This document shows positions 48,782-58,103 of a stretch of 64,000 bases of DNA, in pieces. The notes under the pieces were generated by a model, which ran no database searches, was not told the origin of the DNA, and saw only the letters and a list, made by a program, of their open reading frames with translations. The stretch is from Conexibacter woesei DSM 14684 (lineage in GTDB: Bacteria > Actinomycetota > Thermoleophilia > Solirubrobacterales > Solirubrobacteraceae): assembly GCF_000025265.1 (NCBI RefSeq), contig NC_013739.1:1922001-1986000 (forward strand), in the 5' to 3' direction. Made by a program: the position numbers and the translations under genes. How positions within the stretch are numbered: the first letter of the stretch is position 1; each line of letters begins with the position of its first letter.

Positions 48782-50399
48782 CGGGCTGACGACGCACGTG
48801 CCGACGTCAGCGACCGCGACGGTCGCGGCGGGCGGGACGGCGGCGGAGCCCAACGTCGATGCCGAGCAGGTCGTCGTCCTCGACTACGGCGGCCAGTACT
48901 CACAGCTGATCGCGCGCCGCGTGCGCGAGTGCGGCGTCTTCTCCGAGCTGCTGCCGCACCACGTCGGCGCGGCCGAGGTCGCGCGCCGCAGACCGAAGGG
49001 GCTGATCCTCTCCGGCGGCCCCGCCTCCGTCTACGCGGACGGCGCGCCGAGACTCGAGCCCGAGCTGCTGCAGCTCGGCATCCCCGTGCTCGGCATCTGC
49101 TACGGCATGCAGCTGCTGACGACCGAGCTCGGCGGCGAGGTGCAGGGCGCCGAGGTCGGCGAGTTCGGCCGCTCCAAGCTGACGGTCAAGGAGCCAGGCC
49201 GGCTGCTCGCCGGGCTGCCGCTGGAGCAGACCTGCTGGATGTCGCATCGCGACACCGTCTTCGCGCCGCCGCCCGGCTTCACGGCGCTGGCGTCCTCGAC
49301 GGAGTCGCCGGTCGCGGCGCTGGAGTCGGTCGAGCGCGGGATCTACGGGATCCAGTTCCACCCCGAGGTCGTCCACACGCCGTATGGCCAGGACATCATC
49401 ACCCGCTTCCTGGAGGAGATCTGCGGCTGCGCCCGCACCTGGTCGGCCAGCTCGGTGATCGACGACCAGCTCGCGCGCATCCGCGAGCAGGTCGGCGGTG
49501 GGCGCGTCATCTGCGCGCTGTCGGGCGGCGTCGACTCCTCAGTCGCCGCGCTGCTGGTGCACCGCGCGATCGGCGACCAGCTGACGTGCGTCTTCGTCGA
49601 CCACGGGCTGATGCGCAAGAACGAGGGCGAGCAGGTCATCACCGCCTTCCGCGACCACTACAAGGTCCCGCTCGTCGCAGTCGACGCCGAGGAGCGCTTC
49701 CTCAACCGCCTCAGAGGCGTCACCGAGCCCGAGCAGAAGCGCAAGGCGATCGGCGACGAGTTCATCCGCGTCTTCGAGGAGGAGTCGGCCAAGCTCGCCG
49801 AGGGCGGTGCGAGGTTCCTCGTCCAGGGCACGCTCTACTCCGACGTGATCGAGTCGGGCGGCGGCACCGGGGCAGCGACGATCAAGTCGCACCACAACGT
49901 CGGCGGTCTGCCGGACGACCTCCAGTTCGAGCTGGTCGAGCCGCTGCGCGCGCTGTTCAAGGACGAGGTCCGTGCCGTCGGCGCCGAGCTGGGGCTGCCG
50001 GAGCGGCTCGTCTGGCGCCAGCCGTTCCCGGGACCGGGTCTCGCGATCCGCGTCGTCGGCGGCGAGGCGACGAGAGCGCGGCTGGACACGCTGCGCGACG
50101 CCGACGCGATCCTCCAGGACGAGATCCGCAGAGCCGGCCTCTACCGCGAGCTGTGGCAGTCGTTCTGCGTCCTGCCGGACGTCCGCACCGTCGGCGTCCA
50201 AGGCGACGAGCGCACCTACGGCTACGTCGTCGTGATCCGCGCGGTCACCAGCGACGACGCGATGACGGCCGACTGGGCGCGTCTGCCGTACGACCTGCTG
50301 GAGCAGATCGCCTCGCGGATGATCAACGAGATCCGCGAGGTCAACCGGGTCGTGCTCGACATCACGAGCAAGCCGCCCGGCACGATCGAGTGGGAGTGA
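48768..50399 (+). CDS. guaA: GMP synthase (glutamine-hydrolysing)
   Basis: 543 residues if TTG 48768 is the start, overlapping guaB3 by 14 nt; GTG 48798 is an equally plausible start, since the fold begins at [14 protein letters not shown]. Class I amidotransferase: Cys111 in LGICYGMQ, His in [12 protein letters not shown]-pyrophosphatase loop [10 protein letters not shown], and dimerisation domain with [15 protein letters not shown], ending in KPPGTIEWE. Converts XMP to GMP. Co-located with guaB3. Confidence 0.97.
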   Translation: MSTTDGLTTHVPTSATATVAAGGTAAEPNVDAEQVVVLDYGGQYSQLIARRVRECGVFSELLPHHVGAAEVARRRPKGLILSGGPASVYADGAPRLEPELLQLGIPVLGICYGMQLLTTELGGEVQGAEVGEFGRSKLTVKEPGRLLAGLPLEQTCWMSHRDTVFAPPPGFTALASSTESPVAALESVERGIYGIQFHPEVVHTPYGQDIITRFLEEICGCARTWSASSVIDDQLARIREQVGGGRVICALSGGVDSSVAALLVHRAIGDQLTCVFVDHGLMRKNEGEQVITAFRDHYKVPLVAVDAEERFLNRLRGVTEPEQKRKAIGDEFIRVFEEESAKLAEGGARFLVQGTLYSDVIESGGGTGAATIKSHHNVGGLPDDLQFELVEPLRALFKDEVRAVGAELGLPERLVWRQPFPGPGLAIRVVGGEATRARLDTLRDADAILQDEIRRAGLYRELWQSFCVLPDVRTVGVQGDERTYGYVVVIRAVTSDDAMTADWARLPYDLLEQIASRMINEIREVNRVVLDITSKPPGTIEWE

Positions 50400-50428
50400 C
50401 GCCCGGCTGAGCCGCCGGACCCGGGCGC

Positions 50429-50434
50429 TACCCT
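50429..50434 (+). promoter_or_regulatory. -10 box TACCCT of the STAND regulator
   Basis: TACCCT ends 9 nt before GTG 50444; predicted leaderless. Confidence 0.45.
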
Positions 50435-50443
50435 CCTCCGCAC

Positions 50444-52393
50444 GTGGAGGGCACGCTCGGAAGCCGGTTGGCGGCGCTGGACGCGCGTCGCTTCGTGGGG
50501 CGGGCGCGCGAGCTGCGCGTCGTCGACCGCCTGCTGACAGACGATCCGCCGGCGGCGGTCGTCTTCGTCCACGGCCCCGGCGGGATCGGGAAGAGCACGC
50601 TCCTGCGCGAGGCGGCCCGGCGCGGCGCGCTCGCCGGCTTCGACGTGCGCACGATCGACGGACGCGAGGCCGCGTCCGAGCCCAGCGGGCTGACGCGGGC
50701 GCTCGACGGCCTCGCCGGGACGGCGCGTCCGCTCGTCGCGATCGACTCCTACGAGCTGATCTCGGCGGTCGGCGCGTCCCTGCGGCGGACGATCCTGCCG
50801 GCGCTGCCGGCGTCGACCCGCGTGCTGGTCGCCGGCCGGCGGCCGCCGGAGGCCGGCTGGTTTGAGGACGGCTGGGAGGCGCTGACGCTCCCGCTCGCGC
50901 TCGGGCCGCTCGACGACGCCGACGCGCGGGCGCTGCTGCACCGCCACGGGATCGGCGACGAGCGCCGGACGGCCGCGCTGCTGCGGTGGGCCGGCGGCCT
51001 GCCGCTCGCGCTCGCGATGGGCGCGGACGCGACGCTCGCCGCGGGCGCGCTGGAGCTGCGCGCGCTCGACGACGACCGCGCGCTGGCAGGGGCGCTGCTG
51101 CAGCGGCTCGCCGGCGACGAGCTCGGCGGCGCCGACCGCGAGGTCCTCGCCGTCGCGGCGATCGCGCCGGCGGTCGACGCCCGCCTGCTGGCGGCGGCGC
51201 TGCCGGGGATCGACGCCGACCACGCCGAGACGTGGCTGCGCGGGCTCTCGTTCGCGGCGTCGGCAGGCGCGCGCGTCCGCATCCACGAGCGGGTCGCGGC
51301 GGCGCTGCACGCCGAGCTGCGCGCGCGTGACGCCGACCGCGAGCGGGAGCTGCGCCGCCGCGTCGCCGACCACCTCCACGACCGCGCCGCGACCGGCCAG
51401 CCGGGCCTGACGGCGGAGCTGATCAGCCTGATCGACGACCCCGCGATGCGCTGGGGCTTCGCGCTGGAGATCGGCGACCGCTACCGGATCGACCGTGTCC
51501 GCACGGGCGACGCGGACGCGGCCGCAGCCGCGCTCGACGCCGCGGACGCGTCGTGGTGGCCGGGGGTGCGGCGGTTCTTCGACGAGGCGCCGGAACGGGT
51601 GCTCGTCGCGCGCGACGCGCAGGGCGCGCTGGCCGGCTTCGCGATCACGGCGACGCCCGCGAGCGCGCCCGCATGGGCCGGCGACGACGTCGTGCTCGGT
51701 CGCTGGCTCGCGCACGCGCGCGAGCGCGCGCCAGACGGCAACGCGCTCCTGTGGCGCAACACGTTCGACCTCACCGGCGCGCAGGAGTCGCCCGTCGTCG
51801 GCCTCCTCAACACCGCCGGCATCCAGCTCTCCGGCCTCCCGAACGTGCAACTGCTGTACGGCCACGCCGATCCCGCCGACGCGGAGGCGCAGGAGCTGAG
51901 CCGGGCACTCGGCGCCGTCGTCGTGCCCGAGCTGGAGGTGCGCGACGGCAGTCGCGTCGTCGAGTGCCACCTGATCGACCATGGTCAGGGCGGGATCCTC
52001 GCGGCGACGCGCGCGCTGCTCTACCGCGACCTCGGCCTGCCGGCACCGCCCGCGCGGACGACGGAGGAGGTCGCGGCCGCGACCGTGCGCGAGGCGCTGC
52101 GGGCGTTCCACGACCCGCTTGCGCTCGCCGCGAGCCCGCTGGCGCAGGGCGCCACCGTCGAGGCTCGCGCCGCCTCGGTCCGCGGCCTCCTGCGCGAGGC
52201 GGTCGCCGCCGCCTTCGGAGACTCCGACGACGAGCGCCTGCTGCGCGCCACGCTCGAGCGCGGCTACCTCGACGGCGCCGGCGGGCACGCACGCGCGGCG
52301 CTGGCGCTGAACGTCAGCCGCACGACCTACTTCCGCCGCCTCGCGGAGGCGTCCGAGCGGCTGGCCCGCTACGTCGTCGCGCGCCGCGGCTGA
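50444..52393 (+). CDS. STAND-type ATPase regulator with GNAT-like and C-terminal HTH domains
   Basis: 649 residues from GTG 50444. The N-terminus has FVGRARELRVVDRLL and a P-loop, HGPGGIGKSTLLREAARRG, followed by VAIDSYELIS (Walker B) and winged-helix-like segments (to ~340). The middle (~365-510: LVARDAQGALAGFAITATPA, NTFDLTGAQESPVVGLLNTA) looks like a GNAT acyl-CoA-binding fold. The end (~590-649: LLRATLERGYLDGAGGHARA, LNVSRTTYFRRLAEAS) resembles a helix-turn-helix of the PucR/CdaR type. Likely a ligand-controlled activator. Two secreted repeat proteins follow on the same strand, possibly its targets. Confidence 0.75.
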   Translation: MEGTLGSRLAALDARRFVGRARELRVVDRLLTDDPPAAVVFVHGPGGIGKSTLLREAARRGALAGFDVRTIDGREAASEPSGLTRALDGLAGTARPLVAIDSYELISAVGASLRRTILPALPASTRVLVAGRRPPEAGWFEDGWEALTLPLALGPLDDADARALLHRHGIGDERRTAALLRWAGGLPLALAMGADATLAAGALELRALDDDRALAGALLQRLAGDELGGADREVLAVAAIAPAVDARLLAAALPGIDADHAETWLRGLSFAASAGARVRIHERVAAALHAELRARDADRERELRRRVADHLHDRAATGQPGLTAELISLIDDPAMRWGFALEIGDRYRIDRVRTGDADAAAAALDAADASWWPGVRRFFDEAPERVLVARDAQGALAGFAITATPASAPAWAGDDVVLGRWLAHARERAPDGNALLWRNTFDLTGAQESPVVGLLNTAGIQLSGLPNVQLLYGHADPADAEAQELSRALGAVVVPELEVRDGSRVVECHLIDHGQGGILAATRALLYRDLGLPAPPARTTEEVAAATVREALRAFHDPLALAASPLAQGATVEARAASVRGLLREAVAAAFGDSDDERLLRATLERGYLDGAGGHARAALALNVSRTTYFRRLAEASERLARYVVARRG

Positions 52394-52403
52394 GACCGCG
52401 ACT

Positions 52404-52438
52404 GGTCCCGAATCGGTCCCAGATCGCCCACGGGACCG
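52404..52438 (+). promoter_or_regulatory. GGTCCC repeats between the STAND regulator and the ELWxxDGT gene
   Basis: GGTCCC occurs at 52404-52409 and 52415-52420, and its inverse GGGACC at 52432-52437; CGGTCCC/GGGACCG also form a 7-bp stem with an 11-nt loop. It could be a regulator-binding site or a terminator in the 60-nt gap. Confidence 0.4.
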
Positions 52439-52453
52439 CGATCTTCCAGAAGG

Positions 52454-54286
52454 ATGTCGGGCATGTGTTCGATCCCACGTCCTCGCCGTCGCACCACGCG
52501 CCTGTGGGCGCTGCTGGCGGCGCTCACCGCGCTGCTGATCGCCGCTCCGGCGGCTGCCGCCGGCCCGTTCGACACCCGCCTCGCGATCGATCTGGTGCCC
52601 GGACCGAGCGGCTCGGAGCCGGAGGGCTTCGCCTCCTACGGCGGCCAGCTGTACTTCGGCGCGACGGACGGCGTGCTCGGAACGGAGCTGTGGCGGACGG
52701 ACGGGATCACCGCGACGTTGGTGAAGGACATCAACCCGGGTGCGGCCGCGTCGACTCCCTATCTCGCGGGCACGCAGGCCGCGGCCTTCGACGGGTTCCT
52801 CTACTTCAGCGCGTTCGACGGCGCCGGCGGTCGCGAGCTGTGGCGAACGGACGGGACGACGACGGAGCGCGTCCACGACGTCGTGCCCGGGGTCGGGAGC
52901 GCAAGCCCGGAGTGGCTGACGGTCGCGGGCGGACAGCTCTACTTCCGCGCCTTCCACCCGGATTACGGCTCCGAGCTGTACCGCACAGACGGCAGAACGC
53001 TGACGCGCTTCGAGATACGTCCCGGAAGAGCGGACGGCTACCCGTCGTCGCTCGTCGCGTTCGGCGAAGCCGTCTACTTCTCCGCCAACGAGGGCGTGAC
53101 CGGGCGCGAGGTGTGGCGCGTGCGGAGAGGTCTTCTGCAGCAGGTGGCAGACATCGAGCCGGGCGCGAGAGAAGGGGAGCCGCAGTCGTTCGAGCCGCTC
53201 GGCGGCCACCTGTACTTCACGGCATCGACGTCGGCGACCGGGCGCGAGCTGTTCCGCACGGACGGGACGACGACGCAGCTCGTGCGCGACATACGGCCCG
53301 GGGCGGTCGGCTCGGAGCCCTACTCCTACACGGCGTTCGCCGGCCGGCTGTGGTTCCACGCCAACGACGGTGTGCGCGGGGACGAGCTGTGGCGCACCGA
53401 CGGGACGACCACGGCGCTGGCGCACGACATCGCCCCCGGCGCCGCCGGATCGGAGCCCAGCGACTTCACCGTCGCCGGCGGGCGGCTGTACATGACCGCG
53501 GACGACGCCGTCCACGGCGACGAGCCGTGGAGCACCGACGGCGTCACGACGGCGCTCGCCGCCGACGTCAACCCCGGCGCGAGAGGCTCCTCGCCCGACG
53601 ACCTGACCGCCGTCGGCGAGCGGCTGTTCCTGCTCGCCGAGGACGGGACGCACGGGGAGGAGCCGTGGATCGTCGACGGCTCCTCAGCCGCGCTCGCCGC
53701 CGACGTGCTGGCCGGCTTCCAGGGCTCCGATCCGTCCGATCCGGCGGCGCTCGGCGACGGGCTCGTCTTCAGCGCGAACGACGGCGTGCACGGGCGTGAG
53801 CTGTGGAGGTCCGCGCCGGCCGCCCCGCCGGTGTCGCCGCCGCCTCCGTCGCCCGGGCCCGCGCCGGCGCCTGCGCCGAGACCCGGCGTCGCCCGCGATC
53901 GCGCCGTCCGCGTCACGCTCGCGGGCAGACGGCTGGCGTTGAGCAGACGCTGGACCGTGAGACTGCGCGTGGCGTGCCCGGCCGCCGAGGCGACGGGCCC
54001 ATGCCGCGGGACGGTGTCGCTGCGGACGCGCGGGCGCGTGCGCCACCGCGGCAAGCGACGCGTCGTGACGCTGACGAGCGCGCGGTTCGCGGTTCCGGCG
54101 GGCAGAAGTGCGCTCGTGACGCTGACGCTGCCGCGCAGCTCGCGCGCGCTTGCGCGCCGGTCCGCCGCCGCGCGCCGTGTCAGCGCGGTCGCCGTCGTGC
54201 GCGACGGCGCCGGCAACAGAGCGACGGTCACGCGGCCGCTGACGCTGACGCTGCCGAGAGCCGGTCGGGCCGGTCGGGGCCGGTGA
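52454..54286 (+). CDS. secreted ELWxxDGT-repeat protein
   Basis: 610 residues; ATG 52454 or 52463, the latter better spaced from AGAAGG. A signal peptide (LWALLAALTALLIAAPAAAA) is followed by nine ~48-residue repeats with ELWRTDGT-type cores, for example GTELWRTDGI, GRELWRTDGT, GDELWRTDGT and GDEPWSTDGV, each preceded by LYFxA. This repeat is thought to form a beta-propeller-like surface structure. A Pro-rich linker (~455-475) leads to a ~130-residue Arg/Thr-rich domain. It is coupled (GTGA) to a second propeller protein and may act as an adhesin or receptor. Confidence 0.85.
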   Translation: MSGMCSIPRPRRRTTRLWALLAALTALLIAAPAAAAGPFDTRLAIDLVPGPSGSEPEGFASYGGQLYFGATDGVLGTELWRTDGITATLVKDINPGAAASTPYLAGTQAAAFDGFLYFSAFDGAGGRELWRTDGTTTERVHDVVPGVGSASPEWLTVAGGQLYFRAFHPDYGSELYRTDGRTLTRFEIRPGRADGYPSSLVAFGEAVYFSANEGVTGREVWRVRRGLLQQVADIEPGAREGEPQSFEPLGGHLYFTASTSATGRELFRTDGTTTQLVRDIRPGAVGSEPYSYTAFAGRLWFHANDGVRGDELWRTDGTTTALAHDIAPGAAGSEPSDFTVAGGRLYMTADDAVHGDEPWSTDGVTTALAADVNPGARGSSPDDLTAVGERLFLLAEDGTHGEEPWIVDGSSAALAADVLAGFQGSDPSDPAALGDGLVFSANDGVHGRELWRSAPAAPPVSPPPPSPGPAPAPAPRPGVARDRAVRVTLAGRRLALSRRWTVRLRVACPAAEATGPCRGTVSLRTRGRVRHRGKRRVVTLTSARFAVPAGRSALVTLTLPRSSRALARRSAAARRVSAVAVVRDGAGNRATVTRPLTLTLPRAGRAGRGR

Positions 54287-56190
54287 GGGAGCCGCGCGTC
54301 GTCGTGGCGCTGCTCGCCGCGGGGGTGGCGGTCTGCGTCGCGGCGGGCGCTCCGGCCGCCGCCGGCGCCGCCGGGACGACCGAGCGCGTCAGTCTCGGCG
54401 CGGGCGGCGCGCAGCTCTTCGACGACAGCTGGGGACCGAGCGTCAGCGCGGACGGGCGCTGGGTCGCGTTCGTCAGCACGGCCGCGAATGCCGTTCCCGG
54501 CGACACGAATGTGCGCTCGGACGCCTTCCTGCGCGACCGCGTCACGGGCGAGACGCGCCGCATCTCGGCCCGTGCCGACGGCACGCAGGGGAACGAGGAC
54601 TCGGACTCGGTGCCGTTCGGCTCGGTCGCGTTCGCGCCCGTCTTCGCGGAGACGTCGATCAGCGACGACGGCCGCTACGTCGCGTTCACCAGCTTCGCGA
54701 CGAACCTGGCCACCGCCGGCGCGACGAACGTCTGGAGCGACGTCTTCCTCTACGACCGCGTCGCGAACACGCTCAGACGGCTCAGCACGAGCGTCGGCGG
54801 CGACGACGGCAGAGGCGACTCGTTCGACGCCCACGTCGCGCCGGATGGCACGCACGTCGTCTTTGCGAGCGTCGCGGCCGATCTCGTCACGACGAACAAC
54901 GTCCCGCGGGACGTCTTCCTCGCCGACGTCGCGACGGGCGCGCTGACCCGCGTCGGCGAGGCGCCCGGGGGCAGAAGAGCGACCGCCGGCAGCGACACGG
55001 GGGACGTCAGCGCCGGCGGTCGCTTCGTCGCGTTCTCCAGTCACGCCTCCAACCTCGTCGGCGGCGACGGCAACGGCCGCGAGGACGTGTTCGTGCGCGA
55101 GACCGCGACGGGCGGGATCGAGCGCGTCAGCGTGAGCGCGAGCAGCAGCGACGCCAACGGCGGCTCCGAGCGGCCGTCGATCAGCGCCGACGGCTGCCTC
55201 GTCGCGTTCGTCTCGGACGCGACGAACCTCGTCTCGCCGCCGACCGCGGCGGGCGACCGCGTCTTCGTCCGCAACCGTTGCGCCGGCACGACGGAGCTGG
55301 CGAGCGTGTCGGCCGCAGGCGCGCCGGGCGACACCGAGGGCTACCTGCCCCCGGCGATCTCCGGCGACGGCTGCGCGGTCGCATTCGTCGGCCCCGCGCT
55401 GGTCGGCGGGCTGGCGCTGCGCGATCGCTGCGCCGGCGCGACGACGCGCGCGGACCTCGCGACGGGCGGTGCCGGCGGCAACGCCGTGCCCGGCCGGTAC
55501 GCGTTCAGCGGCGGCACGGGCCGTCACCTCGCGTTCGACAGCCGCGCGTCGAACCTCGTCGTGGGGGACACGAACGGCGACGTCGACGTGTTCGTGCGCG
55601 ACCGCGAGGGGAGCCCGCCGCCCGGCGGCGGAGGTGGCGGCAGAGAAGGGGGCGGAGGGGGCGATCCCGCTCCGGCGCCTTCGCCGGGCGGCGGGAGCGG
55701 AGCGGGCGGCGCGGGCACGGGCGGGGGCGCGGGCTCGGCACCGGGCGGCTCCCGGCCGGGCGCTGCGAGACCGCTCGCGCTGCGGCTCTCCGGCGTCGGC
55801 CTCTCGCGGACGCGCTTCGCGGTGCTGCCGCGCGGTTCGCGCGTGACGCGCGGGCGCGGTGCGCGCCTGATGCTGACGGCGAGCGAGCCCGCGACGCTCT
55901 CGCTCCGCTACGCGCGCGTCGTCGCTGGCCGCCGGGTCGGCCGTCGCTGCGTCGCGGGGGCCGGCCGCGGCCGGCGCTGCACGAGCATGCGCGCCGCCGG
56001 CGGCGCGAGCGCCGTCCTGCGCGCCGGCCGCAACACGATCGCGCTCACAGGACGGATCGGGCGCGCACGGCTCGCGCCGGCGACCTATCGCCTGACGCTC
56101 GTCGCACGGACACGCGACGGGCGGACCTCGGAAACCGTCGCGCGGACGCTGACGATCACGCGCGCGGCGGCGGGGAGGCCGCCGCGGTGA
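54283..56190 (+). CDS. secreted TolB/PD40-like seven-bladed beta-propeller protein
   Basis: 635 residues from GTG 54283, overlapping the previous stop. A signal peptide (VVVALLAAGVAVCVAAGAPA) precedes seven WD40-like PD40 units, each with a core such as VSADGRWVAFVS, ISDDGRYVAFTS, VAPDGTHVVFAS and ISADGCLVAFVS. A Gly/Pro linker (~440-490) joins a ~140-residue C-terminal domain (LSLRYARVVAGRRVGRRC, NTIALTGRIGRARLAPATYR) like those of actinobacterial fibronectin-type exoproteins. The same arrangement as its partner (propeller, linker, Arg-rich module) suggests they work together at the cell surface. Confidence 0.82.
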   Translation: MREPRVVVALLAAGVAVCVAAGAPAAAGAAGTTERVSLGAGGAQLFDDSWGPSVSADGRWVAFVSTAANAVPGDTNVRSDAFLRDRVTGETRRISARADGTQGNEDSDSVPFGSVAFAPVFAETSISDDGRYVAFTSFATNLATAGATNVWSDVFLYDRVANTLRRLSTSVGGDDGRGDSFDAHVAPDGTHVVFASVAADLVTTNNVPRDVFLADVATGALTRVGEAPGGRRATAGSDTGDVSAGGRFVAFSSHASNLVGGDGNGREDVFVRETATGGIERVSVSASSSDANGGSERPSISADGCLVAFVSDATNLVSPPTAAGDRVFVRNRCAGTTELASVSAAGAPGDTEGYLPPAISGDGCAVAFVGPALVGGLALRDRCAGATTRADLATGGAGGNAVPGRYAFSGGTGRHLAFDSRASNLVVGDTNGDVDVFVRDREGSPPPGGGGGGREGGGGGDPAPAPSPGGGSGAGGAGTGGGAGSAPGGSRPGAARPLALRLSGVGLSRTRFAVLPRGSRVTRGRGARLMLTASEPATLSLRYARVVAGRRVGRRCVAGAGRGRRCTSMRAAGGASAVLRAGRNTIALTGRIGRARLAPATYRLTLVARTRDGRTSETVARTLTITRAAAGRPPR

Positions 56191-56397
56191 TCACCCGTCG
56201 TCGCGCGGGCGGTCGTGCTCGTCGCGCGGCACGTCGTCCGGCTGGGGGGCGTTGCCGTCGAGGTAGCCGCCGGGGCGCTTGCGCCCCTCCGGGTGGAACG
56301 TCGAGACGAGCAGGACGACGATCGCGATCGCGACGATGCCGAGACCGAGATAGCCGAGGGCGTCGTTGGAGATCGGGAGAACCGTCGCGAGCAGCAT
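56191..56397 (-). CDS. 68-residue single-span membrane protein
   Basis: ATG 56397, with TACCCT ending 8 nt upstream. One membrane span (LGYLGLGIVAIAIVVLLVST) precedes FHPEGRKRPGGYLDGNAPQPDD and an acidic/basic tail. The stop abuts the stop of the convergent propeller gene, the two together forming TGATCA. No function recognised. Confidence 0.65.
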   Translation of the reverse strand: MLLATVLPISNDALGYLGLGIVAIAIVVLLVSTFHPEGRKRPGGYLDGNAPQPDDVPRDEHDRPRDDG

Positions 56398-56405
56398 CGC
56401 GTCAG

Positions 56406-56411
56406 AGGGTA
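56406..56411 (-). promoter_or_regulatory. -10 box TACCCT of the 56397 gene
   Basis: On the minus strand TACCCT ends 8 nt before ATG 56397; predicted leaderless. Confidence 0.45.
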
Positions 56412-56473
56412 GTCGCGCGTGCCGCCCGGTGCGGCGCGCCCGCGCGGCGTGGCACGCGGGCGGGGGAGCCGGC

Positions 56474-57799
56474 TCAGCCGAGCCGGTCCCAGCGCTTCAG
56501 CGTCGGCAATGGGTCGACCACGGTCCCGCCCGAGTACCAGCCGGGCGACGTCCACAGCTCGAAGTGGAGCAGGCAGGCGGTCGCGTTGCCGGTGCGGCCG
56601 ACGGTCCCGATCTGCTGACCGGTCTCGACGCGCGCGCCTCTGGCGACGGTCGCCGGGGTCGCGAGGTGCATGTAGCCGTGGTCCTCGCCCGTGACGGGGT
56701 CGCTGATCACGGCGTAGTTGCCGGCCGCGCCCTGGACGCCCGTGTGCTTGACGGTCCCGCCGCGCGCCGTGACGATCGGCGTGCCGCACTTCGCGAGCAC
56801 GTCCTGGCCCGCGTGCGAGCGGCCGCCGCGGCCGGCGCCGAACGCCGCGCCGTCCTCGCCGTAGGTGTGCGGCCCGCTGACGGGGAAGACGGCGCCGACG
56901 AAGGTGAAGCCGCCGACGCGGGCGGAGCCGGACGGGGGCGGGGACCCGCCGGCCGCGGGCGCCGCGCCGCCGGCGGCGGCGGCGCCGGTGTCGGGCGCGG
57001 CGGTCGTCCGCGGGGCGGAGCCGGCGACGGTCGAGACGCGCACGTCGTACCTGCCGTCGGACGCGAGGCCGGCGTCGCTGCGGCCGTCCCACGCGACCGT
57101 CTGCTGCTGGCCGGTGGCGGCGCTGCGCTCGTCGCTGAAGATCGAGAGGCCGTCGGAGAGCCGCACGACGTCGACGCGGACGGTGACGGCCGCGGCCGCG
57201 CGCGAGACGTAGGCAATCGAGGCGGCGGAGGCGGCCTTGCCGGCCTTCCGCGTGACGAAGCCGGCCTCGAGCTGGTCGACGCCGGGAATCGGCCGCAGGA
57301 CCGGCGCGGGGAGCGTCGCCGCGTAGGTCGTCGAGGCGGGCTTGACGACTCTGACCGTGACGCCGTGCGACTGCGAGGCGACGCCGGCGGCGGTCACGAG
57401 CGCGACGTGGCCGCTGCGGGCCTTCGCCGGGACCTTCACGTCGAGGCTGGTCGCGCTCGTCGCGCGGGCACGCGCGCGCACGTCGTCACGGCTGCCGCGG
57501 GCGCCGAGGAAGACGACGGCGCTCGCTCTGTCGAGCGCGCGGCCGCCGAGCGCGACGGTCCCGCCCTGCTCGACGGTGACGGTGCCGGTCGCGTCGCCGG
57601 CGGCGCCGGCGCAGCCGCTCGTGCAGGCGATGCTGGCGATCGCGGGGGCGAACGCGGTCGATGCGGCGCCGCCCGCCTGGGCGTGCGCGGAAGGTGCGAG
57701 GACGGCGGTCGCGGCGAGGCCGAGGACGGCGGCGGTGAGGGTCCTCTTCGCGACAGGGCGGTGCAGGTGGGGCCCGCAGGACCCCATTCCGAGCAGCAT
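56474..57799 (-). CDS. secreted M23 (LytM-type) peptidase, riboswitch-controlled
   Basis: 441 residues from ATG 57799 (ATG 57787 possible). A signal peptide (~20-40) is followed by an IPT/TIG-like region (~70-155) and an FlgD-type Ig unit, TVAWDGRSDAGLASDGRYDV. The M23 domain (~298-441) has zinc ligands His329 and Asp333 (RSHAGQDVLAKCGTPI), His378 (GYMHLA) and His412 (LLHFELW). M23 enzymes cut peptidoglycan cross-bridges or act as regulators. A c-di-AMP riboswitch in the leader fits control of wall turnover by that messenger, as known for actinobacterial wall hydrolases. Confidence 0.92.
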   Translation of the reverse strand: MLLGMGSCGPHLHRPVAKRTLTAAVLGLAATAVLAPSAHAQAGGAASTAFAPAIASIACTSGCAGAAGDATGTVTVEQGGTVALGGRALDRASAVVFLGARGSRDDVRARARATSATSLDVKVPAKARSGHVALVTAAGVASQSHGVTVRVVKPASTTYAATLPAPVLRPIPGVDQLEAGFVTRKAGKAASAASIAYVSRAAAAVTVRVDVVRLSDGLSIFSDERSAATGQQQTVAWDGRSDAGLASDGRYDVRVSTVAGSAPRTTAAPDTGAAAAGGAAPAAGGSPPPSGSARVGGFTFVGAVFPVSGPHTYGEDGAAFGAGRGGRSHAGQDVLAKCGTPIVTARGGTVKHTGVQGAAGNYAVISDPVTGEDHGYMHLATPATVARGARVETGQQIGTVGRTGNATACLLHFELWTSPGWYSGGTVVDPLPTLKRWDRLG

Positions 57800-57819
57800 C
57801 GGCGGACGATGCCCCTTTC

Positions 57820-57960
57820 GTGACGGCCTACGGGGTTAGCTGACGGGCTCGCGCTGAAAGGGCCGCGCTACCGAGCACCTGTGCTCGGATTCGCCCCAGC
57901 GGCGACGTCGGACGCCACCGCATTGGTTTCCCCGCTCCTCCGGGCAGGAGGACTCGGCAG
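57820..57960 (-). promoter_or_regulatory. ydaO/yuaA (c-di-AMP) riboswitch
   Basis: On the minus strand the leader of the M23 gene contains the conserved ydaO blocks in order: GCGGGGAAACCAATGCGGTG, CGCTGGGGCGAATCC, CACAGGTGCTCGGTAGCGCG and the hallmark end CCCGTCAGCTAACCCCGTAG. This order and spacing match RF00379 as I know it. It lies between a -10 box (57984-57979) and the start codon, as expected for a cis-acting element. Binding c-di-AMP is known to turn such genes off. Confidence 0.92.
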
Positions 57961-57978
57961 GCTTATGGAACGTCGGGC

Positions 57979-57984
57979 AGTATA
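57979..57984 (-). promoter_or_regulatory. -10 box TATACT of the riboswitch/M23 transcript
   Basis: TATACT on the minus strand lies about 20 nt before the first conserved riboswitch bases. No good -35 was found at the expected place. Confidence 0.5.
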
Positions 57985-58056
57985 GAGACGGCTCCGACGG
58001 ATGGGGGGAAGCTTCCGGCCGCTCGGGGCCTGCCGGCACGTTCGCCCCCGGTCGTC

Positions 58057-58062
58057 TATAGT
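58057..58062 (+). promoter_or_regulatory. -10 box TATAGT of the rplM-rpsI operon
   Basis: TATAGT is near consensus and lies 41 nt before ATG 58104, in the gap shared with the divergent riboswitch transcript. Confidence 0.5.
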
Positions 58063-58103
58063 CACCAACCCGCCGCGCCACGGTGCGCGGCCACTTTCAT
58101 GCC

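Noticed and set aside
50222-53653. Minus-strand frame of 1143 codons antisense to the STAND regulator and the ELWxxDGT gene
   Set aside because: Shadow of two plus-strand genes with P-loop and repeat motifs; no start signal and no domain.
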